The notes under the pieces: generated by a model
What the model saw: only the letters and a program-made list of their open reading frames with translations
Database searches by the model: none
Told to the model about the DNA's origin: nothing
Assembly (NCBI RefSeq): GCF_001519075.1
Contig: NZ_KQ954244.1
Location: forward strand, 1,843,090-1,907,089
Direction of reading: 5' to 3'
DNA length: 64,000 nucleotides
Origin: Novosphingobium fuchskuhlense
GTDB taxonomy: Bacteria > Pseudomonadota > Alphaproteobacteria > Sphingomonadales > Sphingomonadaceae
Shown here: positions 48,232-57,198 of the stretch, one piece after another
Layout: the number at the start of each line of letters is the position of its first letter
How positions within the stretch are numbered: the stretch's first letter is position 1
Position numbers and translations under genes: made by a program

Positions 48232-48285
48232 CGAGGTATTCCGCGCCGGTTGCGTGCGCGGGGGTGTTGGTTTGCCTGACCGGGG

Positions 48286-49377
48286 TCAGGGCATCTTGGT
48301 CGGCGCGGCGGCCGGGGCCGCTGCCGGAGCAGCGGCCGCGGTGACCATCGGAGCCGTCGGGCGCAGGGCCGGGTAGTCCTTGACCATCGAGACGCCGCCC
48401 AGGGGCTTGTTGATGCCGCGGTGGCAGGTCGTGCAGTTGACCTTCAGCGGATCACCCTGCGGGCCAAGGCGGTGCTTGGGGAACACGCTGGCGAGCGAGC
48501 CGATGTATTCGCCGTTGATGTCACGCACCATGCGATAGCCGTACCAGGCGTTCACACGCTTGGGGGTGCTCATGTTCCAGGCCTGGAACGATCCGGCGTT
48601 GTGGCAGAACGTGCAGTTCACGCCGAGCGCCGTCGAGGTGTGCATCATCAGGCTGTAGGTGCCCTCGGCGCCCATCGTGGTGACCTTGTTCTTGGTCGCC
48701 GGATACTGCGAAGGGTGGCTGTAAGTCGTCTGCACCCGGATCGGCGAGGAATTGCTGTCGAGCAGATACTTCGCAAACGCCGTGTTGGGCAGCGACGAAT
48801 AGGCCGTGGCGATCATCGGCTTGTTCTGGCCGTGGAGGTTGCCGAGGATCGAATCCGGGTTGCCCTTGGCCGGCAGCGCCCAGTTCTCGGTCGGAACCGC
48901 CTGGCCGCGGTGGCAGGTGTAGCAGGTGACCCCGGTCTGGTGGACGTGGTTTGTCCAGCCCGTGTTGATCTTCCGGGTCATCTGCAGCATCCGGCGCGCC
49001 ACCTTCTTGGTGTAGAGCTCGTCGGAGGCCATGTTGGCCGGGTTGTGGCAATAGTTGCAGCCCTGCTCCGGTGCGATCCACTGCGTGATCGCGGCCATCG
49101 TGTAGCTGAACTCGTCTTCCGAGATGTCGCCCAGAACCTGCACGTTCTGGTAGGCTTCCTTGGCGGGACGGCCACCCGGCTTGGGCGGGTCATAGGGCGG
49201 CGGCGGCACGACATTGATCGGATCGATCTTCTTGCTCGCCGCAGCGAGCGTGATCTGATCCATGCCGGTGCCGCGATAGCCGTATTGCTTGGCGGATTTG
49301 GTCCCGACCTGGCAGGCGCTGAGCAGCGCCGCGCCGATGAGGACCGCGCCGAGGCGCAGCATCAGGTTCGGTTTCAT
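48286..49377 (-). CDS. pufC: Tetraheme cytochrome c subunit of the reaction centre
   Basis: 363 residues. A lipoprotein signal (LIGAALLSAC) anchors it to the periplasmic face. Four heme sites are seen: CNYCH, CYTCH, CTFCH and CTTCH. It re-reduces the special pair after light-driven oxidation. The C-terminus is an unusual Ala/Pro repeat tail. ATG 49377 has better spacing to GGGGAG than GTG 49383, which would overlap the pufM stop. Confidence 0.97.
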   Translation of the reverse strand: MKPNLMLRLGAVLIGAALLSACQVGTKSAKQYGYRGTGMDQITLAAASKKIDPINVVPPPPYDPPKPGGRPAKEAYQNVQVLGDISEDEFSYTMAAITQWIAPEQGCNYCHNPANMASDELYTKKVARRMLQMTRKINTGWTNHVHQTGVTCYTCHRGQAVPTENWALPAKGNPDSILGNLHGQNKPMIATAYSSLPNTAFAKYLLDSNSSPIRVQTTYSHPSQYPATKNKVTTMGAEGTYSLMMHTSTALGVNCTFCHNAGSFQAWNMSTPKRVNAWYGYRMVRDINGEYIGSLASVFPKHRLGPQGDPLKVNCTTCHRGINKPLGGVSMVKDYPALRPTAPMVTAAAAPAAAPAAAPTKMP

Positions 49378-49379
49378 GG

Positions 49380-50345
49380 TCACTTGCTCCCCAATGCCGG
49401 GTCAACGACCCCCGTGGAGGGGTAAGCCGGCGCGTAGTGGTGCTGCTGAGCCCACAGGTACCAGTTGTCGACAACGGTGCCGGTGAGGAGGATGCCGATG
49501 CCGCCCGTCAGTGTGGTCAGCACGGCGAACCACCACGCCCAGCGGTGAATCGATTCCATCGTGGCGTTGAAGCCCATGGTCCAGCGCCAGAAGAGTGCCG
49601 CGCGCTCCGATGCGGTACCGCGATCGGTGATCTGCTCGATTTCACGCTCGCCGCCATAGCGACCGACAGCCAGGATGGTTGCGCCGTGCATCGCGAAGAG
49701 CAGGGTCGAGCCATAGAGGAAGGCGATCGAGAGGGCATGGAACGGGTTGTAGAACAGGTTGCCATAGCGGATCGAAAATGCGGCGGTCCAATCGAGATGC
49801 GGGAAGATGCCGAAGGGCACCGCTTCGGACCAGCTGCCCATGAAGGCGGGCCGGATGAAGCCGAGCACGAGGAACAGCCAGATCGCCGACATGAACGCCC
49901 AGAACACGTGGGTGCCCATGCCGAGTGCGCGGGCCCGGCGGTAGGTCCGGATCGCCCACAGCAGCACCGAGAGGGTCAGGAACATGCCGGCGAGGATCCA
50001 CCAGCCGCCCTTGGCCAGCGGCACGATCGGCGAGAAGCCGTATTCCGGCCCCGGCGGCTCAAGGCTGAGCCAGGGCAGCAGGCGCACGAACTGGATCGGG
50101 TTCCAGTTGACGGAGGCCATCATGTTGAGACCGATGATCTCGAATGCCGTGAACCCGCACAGCAGCGAGAGCAGGCCTGTCCAGCCAAGGTAGACCGGGC
50201 CGATCTGGGCCTGGCCGAAGCGGCCGAAAAGATGGACGAGGGTGGCATTGGTGCCGCGCGGATCACTGCCGGGCTTCATCTCGATGCCCATTTCCGGGGC
50301 ATGGGTGAGTTGAACCTGGGTGAAGATATTCTGGTAGGTAGCCAT
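49380..50345 (-). CDS. pufM: Reaction centre M subunit
   Basis: 321 residues with five membrane helices. Ligands are conserved: the special-pair His in NPFHALS, Fe ligands in AMHGAT and SIHRWAWW, and the Glu Fe ligand in GGEREIEQ. It binds QA and the pigments with PufL. ATG 50345 lies 14 bases after pufL. Confidence 0.98.
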   Translation of the reverse strand: MATYQNIFTQVQLTHAPEMGIEMKPGSDPRGTNATLVHLFGRFGQAQIGPVYLGWTGLLSLLCGFTAFEIIGLNMMASVNWNPIQFVRLLPWLSLEPPGPEYGFSPIVPLAKGGWWILAGMFLTLSVLLWAIRTYRRARALGMGTHVFWAFMSAIWLFLVLGFIRPAFMGSWSEAVPFGIFPHLDWTAAFSIRYGNLFYNPFHALSIAFLYGSTLLFAMHGATILAVGRYGGEREIEQITDRGTASERAALFWRWTMGFNATMESIHRWAWWFAVLTTLTGGIGILLTGTVVDNWYLWAQQHHYAPAYPSTGVVDPALGSK

Positions 50346-50359
50346 GGCTTAGTCCTCCT

Positions 50360-51184
50360 TCACGACCAGATCGGCAGGTTGAGCCACCAATTCCACCATT
50401 CAGGCCAGCCCTTGGTCCACAAGGGGCCGCTGATGATGATGCAGATCGCGCTCCAGAAGCCGGCGTTGAGCGCCAGCAGCAGGCCCAGGCGGTGGATGCC
50501 CAGGGTGCCGATCGAGTAACCGATCAGATCGCGGAAGAAGGTGTCTTCATATTCCGGGGTCTTCACGGTCTCGCCCTCTTTCGGGTTGACCGCGGACAGC
50601 ACCAGCGCACCATGCAATGCGAGCGCAAGTGTGGTGGTGAAGAAGAAGCTCACCGCCAGCATGTGCGCCGGATTGTAGTGGAAGTGCAGATACTGGTAGC
50701 CGGTGTTCGACACCCAGTCGAGGTGGCTGAAAATGCCGTAGGGGAAGCCGAAGTGCCAGGCACCCAGCAACACCGGGCGGATCACCACCAGCGAAACGTA
50801 GGCGAAGATCGCGAAGCCGAAGGCGATGGGCACATGATAGCCCATGCCGAGTTTGCGGCAGATCTCGACCTCGCGCAGCGCCCACGATGTGAACGATACA
50901 ATCGCGCAGACTGTGATGACCTGCCAGAAGCCGCCCTCACGCAAGGGCGCAAGGCCCAGGCCATATTTGAGGTCGGGCGGCGCGATCGAGATCAGCCAAG
51001 GGTTCCACGTGCCGCCTTGCGAGGCGCAGTAGAAGATGAGAGCCGTTCCGAGTGAGGCGAAAATCGCCGTGATCACTCCGAAAAAGCCAACGTAGAACGG
51101 GCCGACCCAAAAATCGAAAAGGTCCCCGCCGATCAACGTGCCTCCGCGCACGCGATACTTTCGCTCGAAACTGAGGAGCGCCAT
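50360..51184 (-). CDS. pufL: Reaction centre L subunit
   Basis: 274 residues, five membrane helices. It has the canonical start [15 protein letters not shown]. The special-pair His is in FHYNPAHM and the Fe ligands are in ALALHGAL and GIHRLGL. It binds QB and half of the special pair. It is separated from pufA by a 126-base gap holding a strong hairpin. Confidence 0.98.
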   Translation of the reverse strand: MALLSFERKYRVRGGTLIGGDLFDFWVGPFYVGFFGVITAIFASLGTALIFYCASQGGTWNPWLISIAPPDLKYGLGLAPLREGGFWQVITVCAIVSFTSWALREVEICRKLGMGYHVPIAFGFAIFAYVSLVVIRPVLLGAWHFGFPYGIFSHLDWVSNTGYQYLHFHYNPAHMLAVSFFFTTTLALALHGALVLSAVNPKEGETVKTPEYEDTFFRDLIGYSIGTLGIHRLGLLLALNAGFWSAICIIISGPLWTKGWPEWWNWWLNLPIWS

Positions 51185-51259
51185 GGCTCTATCCTCCCCC
51201 GCCCAAGCCTGGCGGGCACATGTACATGGAAAATCAACCGGTTCCCCCCGGCAGTGCCG

Positions 51260-51295
51260 GAGGCGGCATGTCCACGCGTGGTGGGATGCCGCCTC
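51260..51295 (-). promoter_or_regulatory. Intercistronic hairpin between pufA and pufL
   Basis: GAGGCGGCAT (51260-51269) and ATGCCGCCTC (51286-51295) are perfect inverted repeats, with a further CCACGCGTGG palindrome in the loop region. Hairpins at this place in other puf mRNAs stabilise the pufBA segment and set the LH1:RC ratio. Confidence 0.8.
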
Positions 51296-51310
51296 TTGCC
51301 TTGCAGGTGG

Positions 51311-51490
51311 TCAGGGCGTCGCCGCGGCAGCGGCTGCGGCTGCCGGGGCCGCAGTGTGCGGGCCGTCGAGCCAGTTGAAGCGAGGCGTGCTGAGCAGGAT
51401 GAAGTGAATCACGATTGCCAGCACAAACAGGAACGCGGCAAGTGCCACGAGGGCCCTGCGCGGATCGAAAATAAGCCAGACTCTCCACAT
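51311..51490 (-). CDS. pufA: Light-harvesting 1 alpha polypeptide
   Basis: 59 residues. The N-terminal [14 protein letters not shown], a single membrane helix with the bacteriochlorophyll-ligating His ([18 protein letters not shown]), and an Ala/Pro-rich C-terminal tail that is longer than in typical LH1 alpha. ATG 51490 gives the canonical start. Confidence 0.95.
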   Translation of the reverse strand: MWRVWLIFDPRRALVALAAFLFVLAIVIHFILLSTPRFNWLDGPHTAAPAAAAAAAATP

Positions 51491-51597
51491 GGTATCTGTC
51501 CTTGTGAATGCGCCTATTGGGCGCGGTCGTTCAGGTTCGGCCAAAAAAAGGCCGGGTGGCCGTTATGGCCAAACGCGTAGTTGTGACGTTGGATTTC

Positions 51598-51750
51598 TTA
51601 CGAAATCCAGGGACGCCACGACCACACGAGCGCGTGGGCAACCACGGCCACGGCGGTGAAGCCGAGGAAGCTGCTCATGAACAGCTTGTGGAATTCCTTG
51701 GCTTCTTCGGGGGTCAGGTAGGTCCTGAGCCCAAGGCGATCATCGCTCAT
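51598..51750 (-). CDS. pufB: Light-harvesting 1 beta polypeptide
   Basis: 50 residues. The N-terminal soluble part contains [13 protein letters not shown]. The membrane helix carries the bacteriochlorophyll ligand His in [16 protein letters not shown] 51750 is chosen because the frame is open upstream without LH1-like sequence. It pairs with PufA in the LH1 ring. Confidence 0.95.
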   Translation of the reverse strand: MSDDRLGLRTYLTPEEAKEFHKLFMSSFLGFTAVAVVAHALVWSWRPWIS

Positions 51751-51874
51751 TTCTGCATCTCCAGTATTGACGTGCAAAGCGAGAGGCGGCGATCGCCCCC
51801 CGGCGATATTCCAACGGCCGAAACCGAGGGAATGGTGGTGCCCGCTGGGATGCGGGGCATTTCGTGCGCGCCGG

Positions 51875-53320
51875 TCATGGCGCGGCGCTGCCAAGCAGCG
51901 CGTCGGCCAGCCGGTCAGCGCTGACCAGGCTCTCGCCCTCGCGGCGCGCGGCGGCTTCGGCCGCGTCGCGAAGGCGCCTGGCAAATGAGATGCGGATCAG
52001 GACCGGCTGGGCCTCGACCAGTTCGTCGAGCCGGGCCTTGGCCTCGTCGCTCCACGGCAGTTCGCGGTGCGCGCGCGCCGGGGTGGCCGGCACGGCATCG
52101 AGCTGGGTTGCCAGCGGAAGAATGTGGAACAGCGCATCGAACAGCGCGTTGCACACTTCCTGGATGAGGTAGGTCGCGCCCGAATAGCCCATGAACGGCG
52201 TGCCGGTGTGGCGGCGGATTGCCGCACCCGGGAAGCTGGCCGGGATGTAGATGCTGCGCGCGCCGCATTCGGCGAGGTACATCCGCTCGTTGTAGCTGCC
52301 GAACACGACCATCGGTGCGCCGGCCTGGATGGCATCGCGCACGTCCTCGTTCTTCGGCTTCACGCCGGCGCTGCGCGAGAAGGCGAAGGCGCAGGGGAGG
52401 CCCATGTCCTCTTCAAGGAAGTGGCGGATCCCCCGGGTATAGGTCTCGTTCGCCACGATGCCGAAGCTCGCGGTGCCGAAGAAGTCCTGCGTCACCGAAC
52501 GCCACAGGTCCCACAGCGGCTTGATCGTGGTGTGCTTCTCGCGCGTGATGAACGGCTCGGGATCAAGGCCGAGCGAAGCGCCGAGCGCCTCAAGGAAGCG
52601 GGTGGTGGAGGTGAGACCGACCGGTGCCTGGAAATAGGGCCGCTCGAGCACTTCGCACAGGTTCCGCCCGAACTCGCGGTAGAGGCAGACGTTGGCGTCG
52701 GCATCCGCCAGCCTGCGGATATCGGCGAGGTGGCACCCCAGCGGGAACACCATGTTCACCTCGGCGCCGATGCCTTCGATCAGGCGGCGCACTTCGGCAA
52801 GGTCCGAGGCCATGTTGAACATGCCGTAAGCCGGGCCGATGATGTTGACGCGGGGCTTTTCGCCGTCCTTGCGCGCCTTGGGGGCGGGCATCGCCTTGGG
52901 GCCGAATTCGGTCCACAGCCAGGTAAGGGCGCGGTCCGCCGATTGCCACTGATCCTCGTCGATCGTGCGCGGCAGGAAGCGCTTGATGTTGGTGCCGCCG
53001 GGGGTGACCCCGCCGCCGATCATCTCCGCGATCGAGCCCGTGACGACGACTGCCGGAAGCTCCGGATCGAGCGTCTTCCACGCGCGCCGCATGGCGGCTT
53101 CGGTGCCGGTCTTGCCGAGCTCCTCCTCGCCAAGGCCGGTGACGACGATCGGCAGCTCGTGCGGCGGCAGGCCGTCGGTGTAATGGAGCACCGAGGTGAC
53201 GGGCAGGTTCTCGCAGCCCACCGGGCCGTCGATGATCACCTGCAGGCCCTTGACCGCCGTAAAGACGTAGACCGCGCCCCAATAGCCGCCGGCCCGATCA
53301 TGATCGATGATCAGGGTCAT
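51875..53320 (-). CDS. bchZ: Chlorophyllide a reductase subunit BchZ
   Basis: 481 residues, nitrogenase-like beta component. [19 protein letters not shown] holds a cluster-ligand Cys and [13 protein letters not shown] follows. With BchY and BchX it reduces ring B of chlorophyllide a to the bacteriochlorin. ATG 53320 overlaps the 67-residue ORF stop (ATGA). The 124-base gap to pufB is too short for a pufQ gene. Confidence 0.97.
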   Translation of the reverse strand: MTLIIDHDRAGGYWGAVYVFTAVKGLQVIIDGPVGCENLPVTSVLHYTDGLPPHELPIVVTGLGEEELGKTGTEAAMRRAWKTLDPELPAVVVTGSIAEMIGGGVTPGGTNIKRFLPRTIDEDQWQSADRALTWLWTEFGPKAMPAPKARKDGEKPRVNIIGPAYGMFNMASDLAEVRRLIEGIGAEVNMVFPLGCHLADIRRLADADANVCLYREFGRNLCEVLERPYFQAPVGLTSTTRFLEALGASLGLDPEPFITREKHTTIKPLWDLWRSVTQDFFGTASFGIVANETYTRGIRHFLEEDMGLPCAFAFSRSAGVKPKNEDVRDAIQAGAPMVVFGSYNERMYLAECGARSIYIPASFPGAAIRRHTGTPFMGYSGATYLIQEVCNALFDALFHILPLATQLDAVPATPARAHRELPWSDEAKARLDELVEAQPVLIRISFARRLRDAAEAAARREGESLVSADRLADALLGSAAP

Positions 53321-53520
53321 GCGCGCGCTCCGAAGGTCTGGCTCAGGGCCTTGCCCAGACTATGGCCGAAGAGCAGCGCCGACAGTTGGTCGGGCGCCTG
53401 ATCGGGCGCCTGATCGAGCGTCTGTTCGCGCTGGTGGCTTGCCGGCTGGCCGGACGGCCGGCGCGATGGCTGAACGGTGACCGCGAGGCGCTGGTTGCCG
53501 TAGGAGAGGAGCATGATCAT
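53317..53520 (-). CDS. 67-residue ORF between bchY and bchZ (orf67), unknown function
   Basis: It starts with [14 protein letters not shown], has a middle rich in Gln, Pro, Ser and Asp with a short duplication ([10 protein letters not shown]), and ends in a possible helix ([18 protein letters not shown]). It overlaps the bchY stop and the bchZ start by ATGA at each end, so it is coupled to both. No membrane helix or family is recognised. bchY and bchZ are normally adjacent, so this is either a real lineage-specific gene or a spacer-like reading frame. Confidence 0.5.
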   Translation of the reverse strand: MIMLLSYGNQRLAVTVQPSRRPSGQPASHQREQTLDQAPDQAPDQLSALLFGHSLGKALSQTFGARA

Positions 53521-55070
53521 GACCCCACTGCCTCGGCCGCTTTGCGGGCAGCCTCGTTGAGCGCGGCGTACTTCTTCTTGAAGTTCGGGCGGTCCTGCGG
53601 GGTATCTTCCCACACGCCGGTGGTGTGTCCGGTCCCGACCCCGTCGAAGAAGGCGGACATCCGGTCGAAGCGTGCCTTGCCGGCGATGGCGGTGTTGACC
53701 ACCATGGCAAGGCTGCCGGCACCGGCCGGGCCCATCAGCGGGCGAGCCGAGATGAGGTTGGTGAAATAGAGCGCCGGGATTGCCATCTGCTTGGCGTGCT
53801 GCACCACCGGTGTCGTGCCGATGGCGAGATCCGGGCGGAATTCCTCGACGGCTGCGATGTCCTGCTCGAGGCTGGCGCGGTACTGCACTTTCACACCGCG
53901 GGCCTGGAGCCATTCGCGGTCGGGATCGGACCACACCGTGCGCGGGCAGGCGGTGCCGACATAGCGCACGTCCGCGCCGCTTTCGACGAGGAGGCGCGCG
54001 ACGAGGAGTTCGGAGCCTTCGTAGCCCGAGACCGTGATGCGGCCCTTGATCGGGCGGGCGGCAAGCGCCCCGCTGATCGCGGGCAGGATGCGGTTCTGCG
54101 CGGCGGCGACGAGATCGGCCTTGATCCCGCAGGCATCGCCGATGGCAGCGAGCCAGGCGGCGGTGCCATCGCGGCCCACCGGTGCCGAGCCGACGACGGT
54201 GCGGCCGGCGGCTTCGAATTCGCGCACGCTTGCCGTGTAGAAGGGGTGAATCGCAGCGACCACGGCGCAATCGAGCGCGGCGTAAAGTTCGCGCCATTCG
54301 CGGGTCGGCACCACCGGCCCGGCGGCGAGGCCCATCGGCTCGAGCATTTGGGCTATGCCCATCGGATCGACCGGGAACATCTCGCCAAGCAGGGTGACGG
54401 TCGGCTTGTCGGGCCGCGTCTGGGGGGCGCTTACCGGGCCAGCTTCAGCCTCGCTGCGGGCATAGGCGAGCATGGCACCGGCAAGCACGTCCTTGGCTTC
54501 GGCATGGGTCGGAATGCCGAACCCGGGGACATCGATGCCGATGATCCGGACGCCGTTCACTTCCTTGCCCAGGAGCCGCAGCGGCACGCCGCTGGCCGTG
54601 GGCACGCACAGGTTGGTCACCACGATCGCGTCGTAATGCGCCGGGTCTGCCAGCTGCTCGACCGCTTCCTTGATGTCCTCGAACAGCTTGCCGGTGACGA
54701 GCGTTTCCGAGCTGAACGGCACGTAGCCGACACTGCGCCGCGCACCGTAGAAGTGCGAGGTGAAGGTGAGGCCATAGACGCAGCAGGCCGAACCCGAGAG
54801 CACGCTGGCGGTGCGCCGCATGCGCAGACCCACGCGCAGCGAGCCGAAGGCCGGGCACATCGATTGCGGCTGATCGTGGGGGCCGACCGGGTAGTCGGCG
54901 GCATAGCGATCGAGCACTTCGCTCTTGCCGGCGGCGCGGGCCGCCTCGCGCATCCGGTCGGTGCCGCCATGGCAGCCGCCCGCGTCGCCCGCCGGGACAA
55001 GCGCGTCCGGCGTAGGTCCACCCAGTTGGGCGTCGATGCGGTCTGGTGCAGGACGGGCGTCAGATGTCAT
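53517..55070 (-). CDS. bchY: Chlorophyllide a reductase subunit BchY
   Basis: 517 residues, nitrogenase-like alpha component. Cluster cysteines are in SMCPAFG, SGSACCVYG and NLCVPTASG. The C-terminus (KKYAALNEAARKAAEAVG) looks complete, so the following 67-residue ORF is not a frameshifted tail. It overlaps the 3' end of bchX. Confidence 0.96.
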   Translation of the reverse strand: MTSDARPAPDRIDAQLGGPTPDALVPAGDAGGCHGGTDRMREAARAAGKSEVLDRYAADYPVGPHDQPQSMCPAFGSLRVGLRMRRTASVLSGSACCVYGLTFTSHFYGARRSVGYVPFSSETLVTGKLFEDIKEAVEQLADPAHYDAIVVTNLCVPTASGVPLRLLGKEVNGVRIIGIDVPGFGIPTHAEAKDVLAGAMLAYARSEAEAGPVSAPQTRPDKPTVTLLGEMFPVDPMGIAQMLEPMGLAAGPVVPTREWRELYAALDCAVVAAIHPFYTASVREFEAAGRTVVGSAPVGRDGTAAWLAAIGDACGIKADLVAAAQNRILPAISGALAARPIKGRITVSGYEGSELLVARLLVESGADVRYVGTACPRTVWSDPDREWLQARGVKVQYRASLEQDIAAVEEFRPDLAIGTTPVVQHAKQMAIPALYFTNLISARPLMGPAGAGSLAMVVNTAIAGKARFDRMSAFFDGVGTGHTTGVWEDTPQDRPNFKKKYAALNEAARKAAEAVGS

Positions 55071-56070
55071 CGTAGATGACCTCCAGCGATGCCTTGGCCT
55101 CGAAACTGCCGCCGCGCATGTCGGCCTGGGTGGCCGGCACCAGCGTCACGCTGCCGCCAGTGTCCTCGGGCGAGAACAGGCCGAGCAGGCCATCCTGGTC
55201 GAGCGGCTTGGGGCGGCGCGGCGGGGCCGTGGCGACATTGACCGCCAGCTCCTCGAACAGGCTGCCCCACTGCGTGTCGGGCCGGCCGATGATCTGGTAA
55301 TTGGCGGACTTGCGGCGGATATCCTCGTCGGCCGGGATCGCGCAGAGTACGGGGATGTCGACCGCCTCGGCAAAGGCCTTGGCCTCGCCCGTGCCGTCGT
55401 CCTTGTTGACGATCATGCCGGCGACGCCGACATTGCCGCCCATCGAGCGGAAGTATTCGACCGCCTTGCAGACGTTGTTGGCGACATAGAGCGACTGGAG
55501 GTCGTTCGAGCCGACGACGATGACCTTCTGGCACATGTCGCGCGCGATCGGCAGGCCGAAGCCGCCGCAGACCACGTCGCCGAGGAAATCGAGCAGCACG
55601 TAGTCGAAGCCCCACTCGTGGAAGCCCAGCTTTTCCAGCAGTTCGAAGCCGTGAATAATGCCGCGTCCGCCGCAGCCGCGGCCGACTTCGGGCCCGCCGA
55701 GTTCCATCGCGAACACGCCATCGCGCTGGAAGCACACGTCCTCGATCCGCACGTCCTCGCCGGCCAGCTTCTTGGCCGAGGAGGTCTCGATGATCGTCGG
55801 GCAGCTCTTGCCGCCGAAGAGCAGCGAAGTGGTGTCGGACTTGGGATCGCAGCCGATCAGCAGCACGCGCTTGCCCTGCTGCGCCATCATGTAGCTGAGG
55901 TTGGAGAGCGCAAAGCTCTTGCCCGAGCCACCCTTGCCGTAGATCGCGATGATCTGCGTTTCCTTGGTCACTTCGGTGGGCACAATCACATCGGGTTCGA
56001 TCGCGGCTTCGTCGCGCAGCGCCTGGACGCGCCCGGAGACTTTCTGAGCCGATGCTTCAAGAGTCGTCAT
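55060..56070 (-). CDS. bchX: Chlorophyllide a reductase iron protein BchX
   Basis: 336 residues, NifH-like. The P-loop GKGGSGKS is at about residues 45-52. Cluster cysteines are in GRGCGGRG and GDVVCGGFG. It delivers electrons to BchY/BchZ. The N-terminal extension before the P-loop is typical for BchX. ATG 56070 overlaps the bchC stop (ATGA); the frame is open five codons further. Confidence 0.97.
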   Translation of the reverse strand: MTTLEASAQKVSGRVQALRDEAAIEPDVIVPTEVTKETQIIAIYGKGGSGKSFALSNLSYMMAQQGKRVLLIGCDPKSDTTSLLFGGKSCPTIIETSSAKKLAGEDVRIEDVCFQRDGVFAMELGGPEVGRGCGGRGIIHGFELLEKLGFHEWGFDYVLLDFLGDVVCGGFGLPIARDMCQKVIVVGSNDLQSLYVANNVCKAVEYFRSMGGNVGVAGMIVNKDDGTGEAKAFAEAVDIPVLCAIPADEDIRRKSANYQIIGRPDTQWGSLFEELAVNVATAPPRRPKPLDQDGLLGLFSPEDTGGSVTLVPATQADMRGGSFEAKASLEVIYDDI

Positions 56071-57002
56071 GCGCAGTTGCTCCAATCGAGAACCATTTTC
56101 AGGCAGTTGCGGTCGGTAAAGGCCGCAGGATAGGCCTCCGCCGCCTCGCTCGCGGGCCGTACGTCGGTGACGAGGCCGCCAAGATCGAGTCGGCCATCGC
56201 GAATGAGATCGCGGGTCCGGTCAAGATCGCCGGGGCTCCATTCAGCCGCGACGCGGATGCGGGCTTCGGCGCGGAACGCGACCGGGAATGCGAAGTTCAG
56301 CCGGTCCGAATAGAACCCGGCGAGGTTGATCTCGCCGCCGCGGGCAAGGCGCGAGAGCAGCGTGTCGAGAATGTTCGAATCGCCGCTGGCATCGCAGATC
56401 GAATGGTAATCGCGGCGCGAATCCTCGTCCGGCGAGACGACCGTGTAGCCGACCGCACCGGCCCTGCGCAGCGGATCGGTTTCCCATACGGTCGGCGCCT
56501 GCGCGCCGAGCGCCACGGTCATGCGGGCGAGCAGGCGGCCGAGCACGCCGTGGCCCACAATCAGATCGGGCAGGGTGCCGCCATCCAGCGCGTGAAGCGC
56601 CGTCGCGGCGAGGGCAAACAGCACGCCGTCCGCCTGCAGCGACTCGTCGATAGTTAATGCGCGGATGGAGGGCAGGACGAGCCGGCGGGCCGACCCGCCG
56701 AACAGGCCGCGCGCATCGCGGAAGCAGCTGGCGCCGGGCACGAAGACCCAGTCACCGATTCGCGCCCAGGCATCGCGGCCGGCATCGATCACGCGTCCTA
56801 CGGATTCGTAACCCGGGACCAGCGGATATCCCATGCCCGGAAACATGGGCATTTTGCCGGTCCAGAGGAGCTTTTCAGTGCCGGTGCTGATGCCGCTCCA
56901 GCGGACCTCGACGACCACATCGGAGCCGGTCGGCGCATCAAGCGCGAGGGGCCTGAGAGCCAATTGCTCCGGTGCCTCCATGATGAGCGCCAATGCTTCC
57001 AC
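56067..57002 (-). CDS. bchC: 3-hydroxyethyl bacteriochlorophyllide a dehydrogenase
   Basis: 311 residues of the medium-chain dehydrogenase/reductase fold (GISTGTEKLLWTGKMPMFPGMGYP, then DLIVGHGVLGRLLARM as the NAD-binding core). It oxidises the C3 hydroxyethyl group to acetyl. The start is GTG with GAGGGG upstream. It is the first gene of the bchCXYZ-puf superoperon, read from a predicted PpsR-controlled promoter. Confidence 0.95.
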   Translation of the reverse strand: MEALALIMEAPEQLALRPLALDAPTGSDVVVEVRWSGISTGTEKLLWTGKMPMFPGMGYPLVPGYESVGRVIDAGRDAWARIGDWVFVPGASCFRDARGLFGGSARRLVLPSIRALTIDESLQADGVLFALAATALHALDGGTLPDLIVGHGVLGRLLARMTVALGAQAPTVWETDPLRRAGAVGYTVVSPDEDSRRDYHSICDASGDSNILDTLLSRLARGGEINLAGFYSDRLNFAFPVAFRAEARIRVAAEWSPGDLDRTRDLIRDGRLDLGGLVTDVRPASEAAEAYPAAFTDRNCLKMVLDWSNCA

Positions 57003-57068
57003 GACCTGTTTTCCCCTCAGCCCGGGCCGGACGGCGTGCCGTACGGTCTAGGGGGCTTTCCGAGTGTC

Positions 57069-57096
57069 AGCTTACATTGTCATTAGAAAGTGTCAA
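57069..57096 (-). promoter_or_regulatory. Predicted bchC-puf superoperon promoter
   Basis: On the minus strand TTGACA (57096-57091), 16-base spacer, TAAGCT (57074-57069), giving a leader of about 60 bases. Three TGTCA pentamers on the plus strand at 57065, 57078 and 57091 cover the promoter with an exact 13-base period. Confidence 0.5.
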
Positions 57097-57108
57097 CTCG
57101 GCACTACA
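57091..57108. promoter_or_regulatory. PpsR/CrtJ operator (bchC-puf)
   Basis: Perfect TGT-N12-ACA (TGTCAACTCGGCACTACA). Read on the minus strand, its right end is the TTGACA -35 element of the predicted bchC promoter. Confidence 0.75.
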
Positions 57109-57198
57109 CTTTTGTGCAAAGTGCCCCTGCGACAAGCTGTGCAGCATCGCCGACAATCCGTTCTGGTGGGACAGGTGCCGGAGACCGGCGCGCCAGGC

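Noticed and set aside
51751..51874. pufQ between bchZ and pufB
   Set aside because: The gap is 124 bases and has no suitable membrane-protein ORF.
53317..53520. orf67 as a frameshifted C-terminus of BchY
   Set aside because: BchY already ends with a normal family C-terminus and the 67-residue sequence has no resemblance to it.
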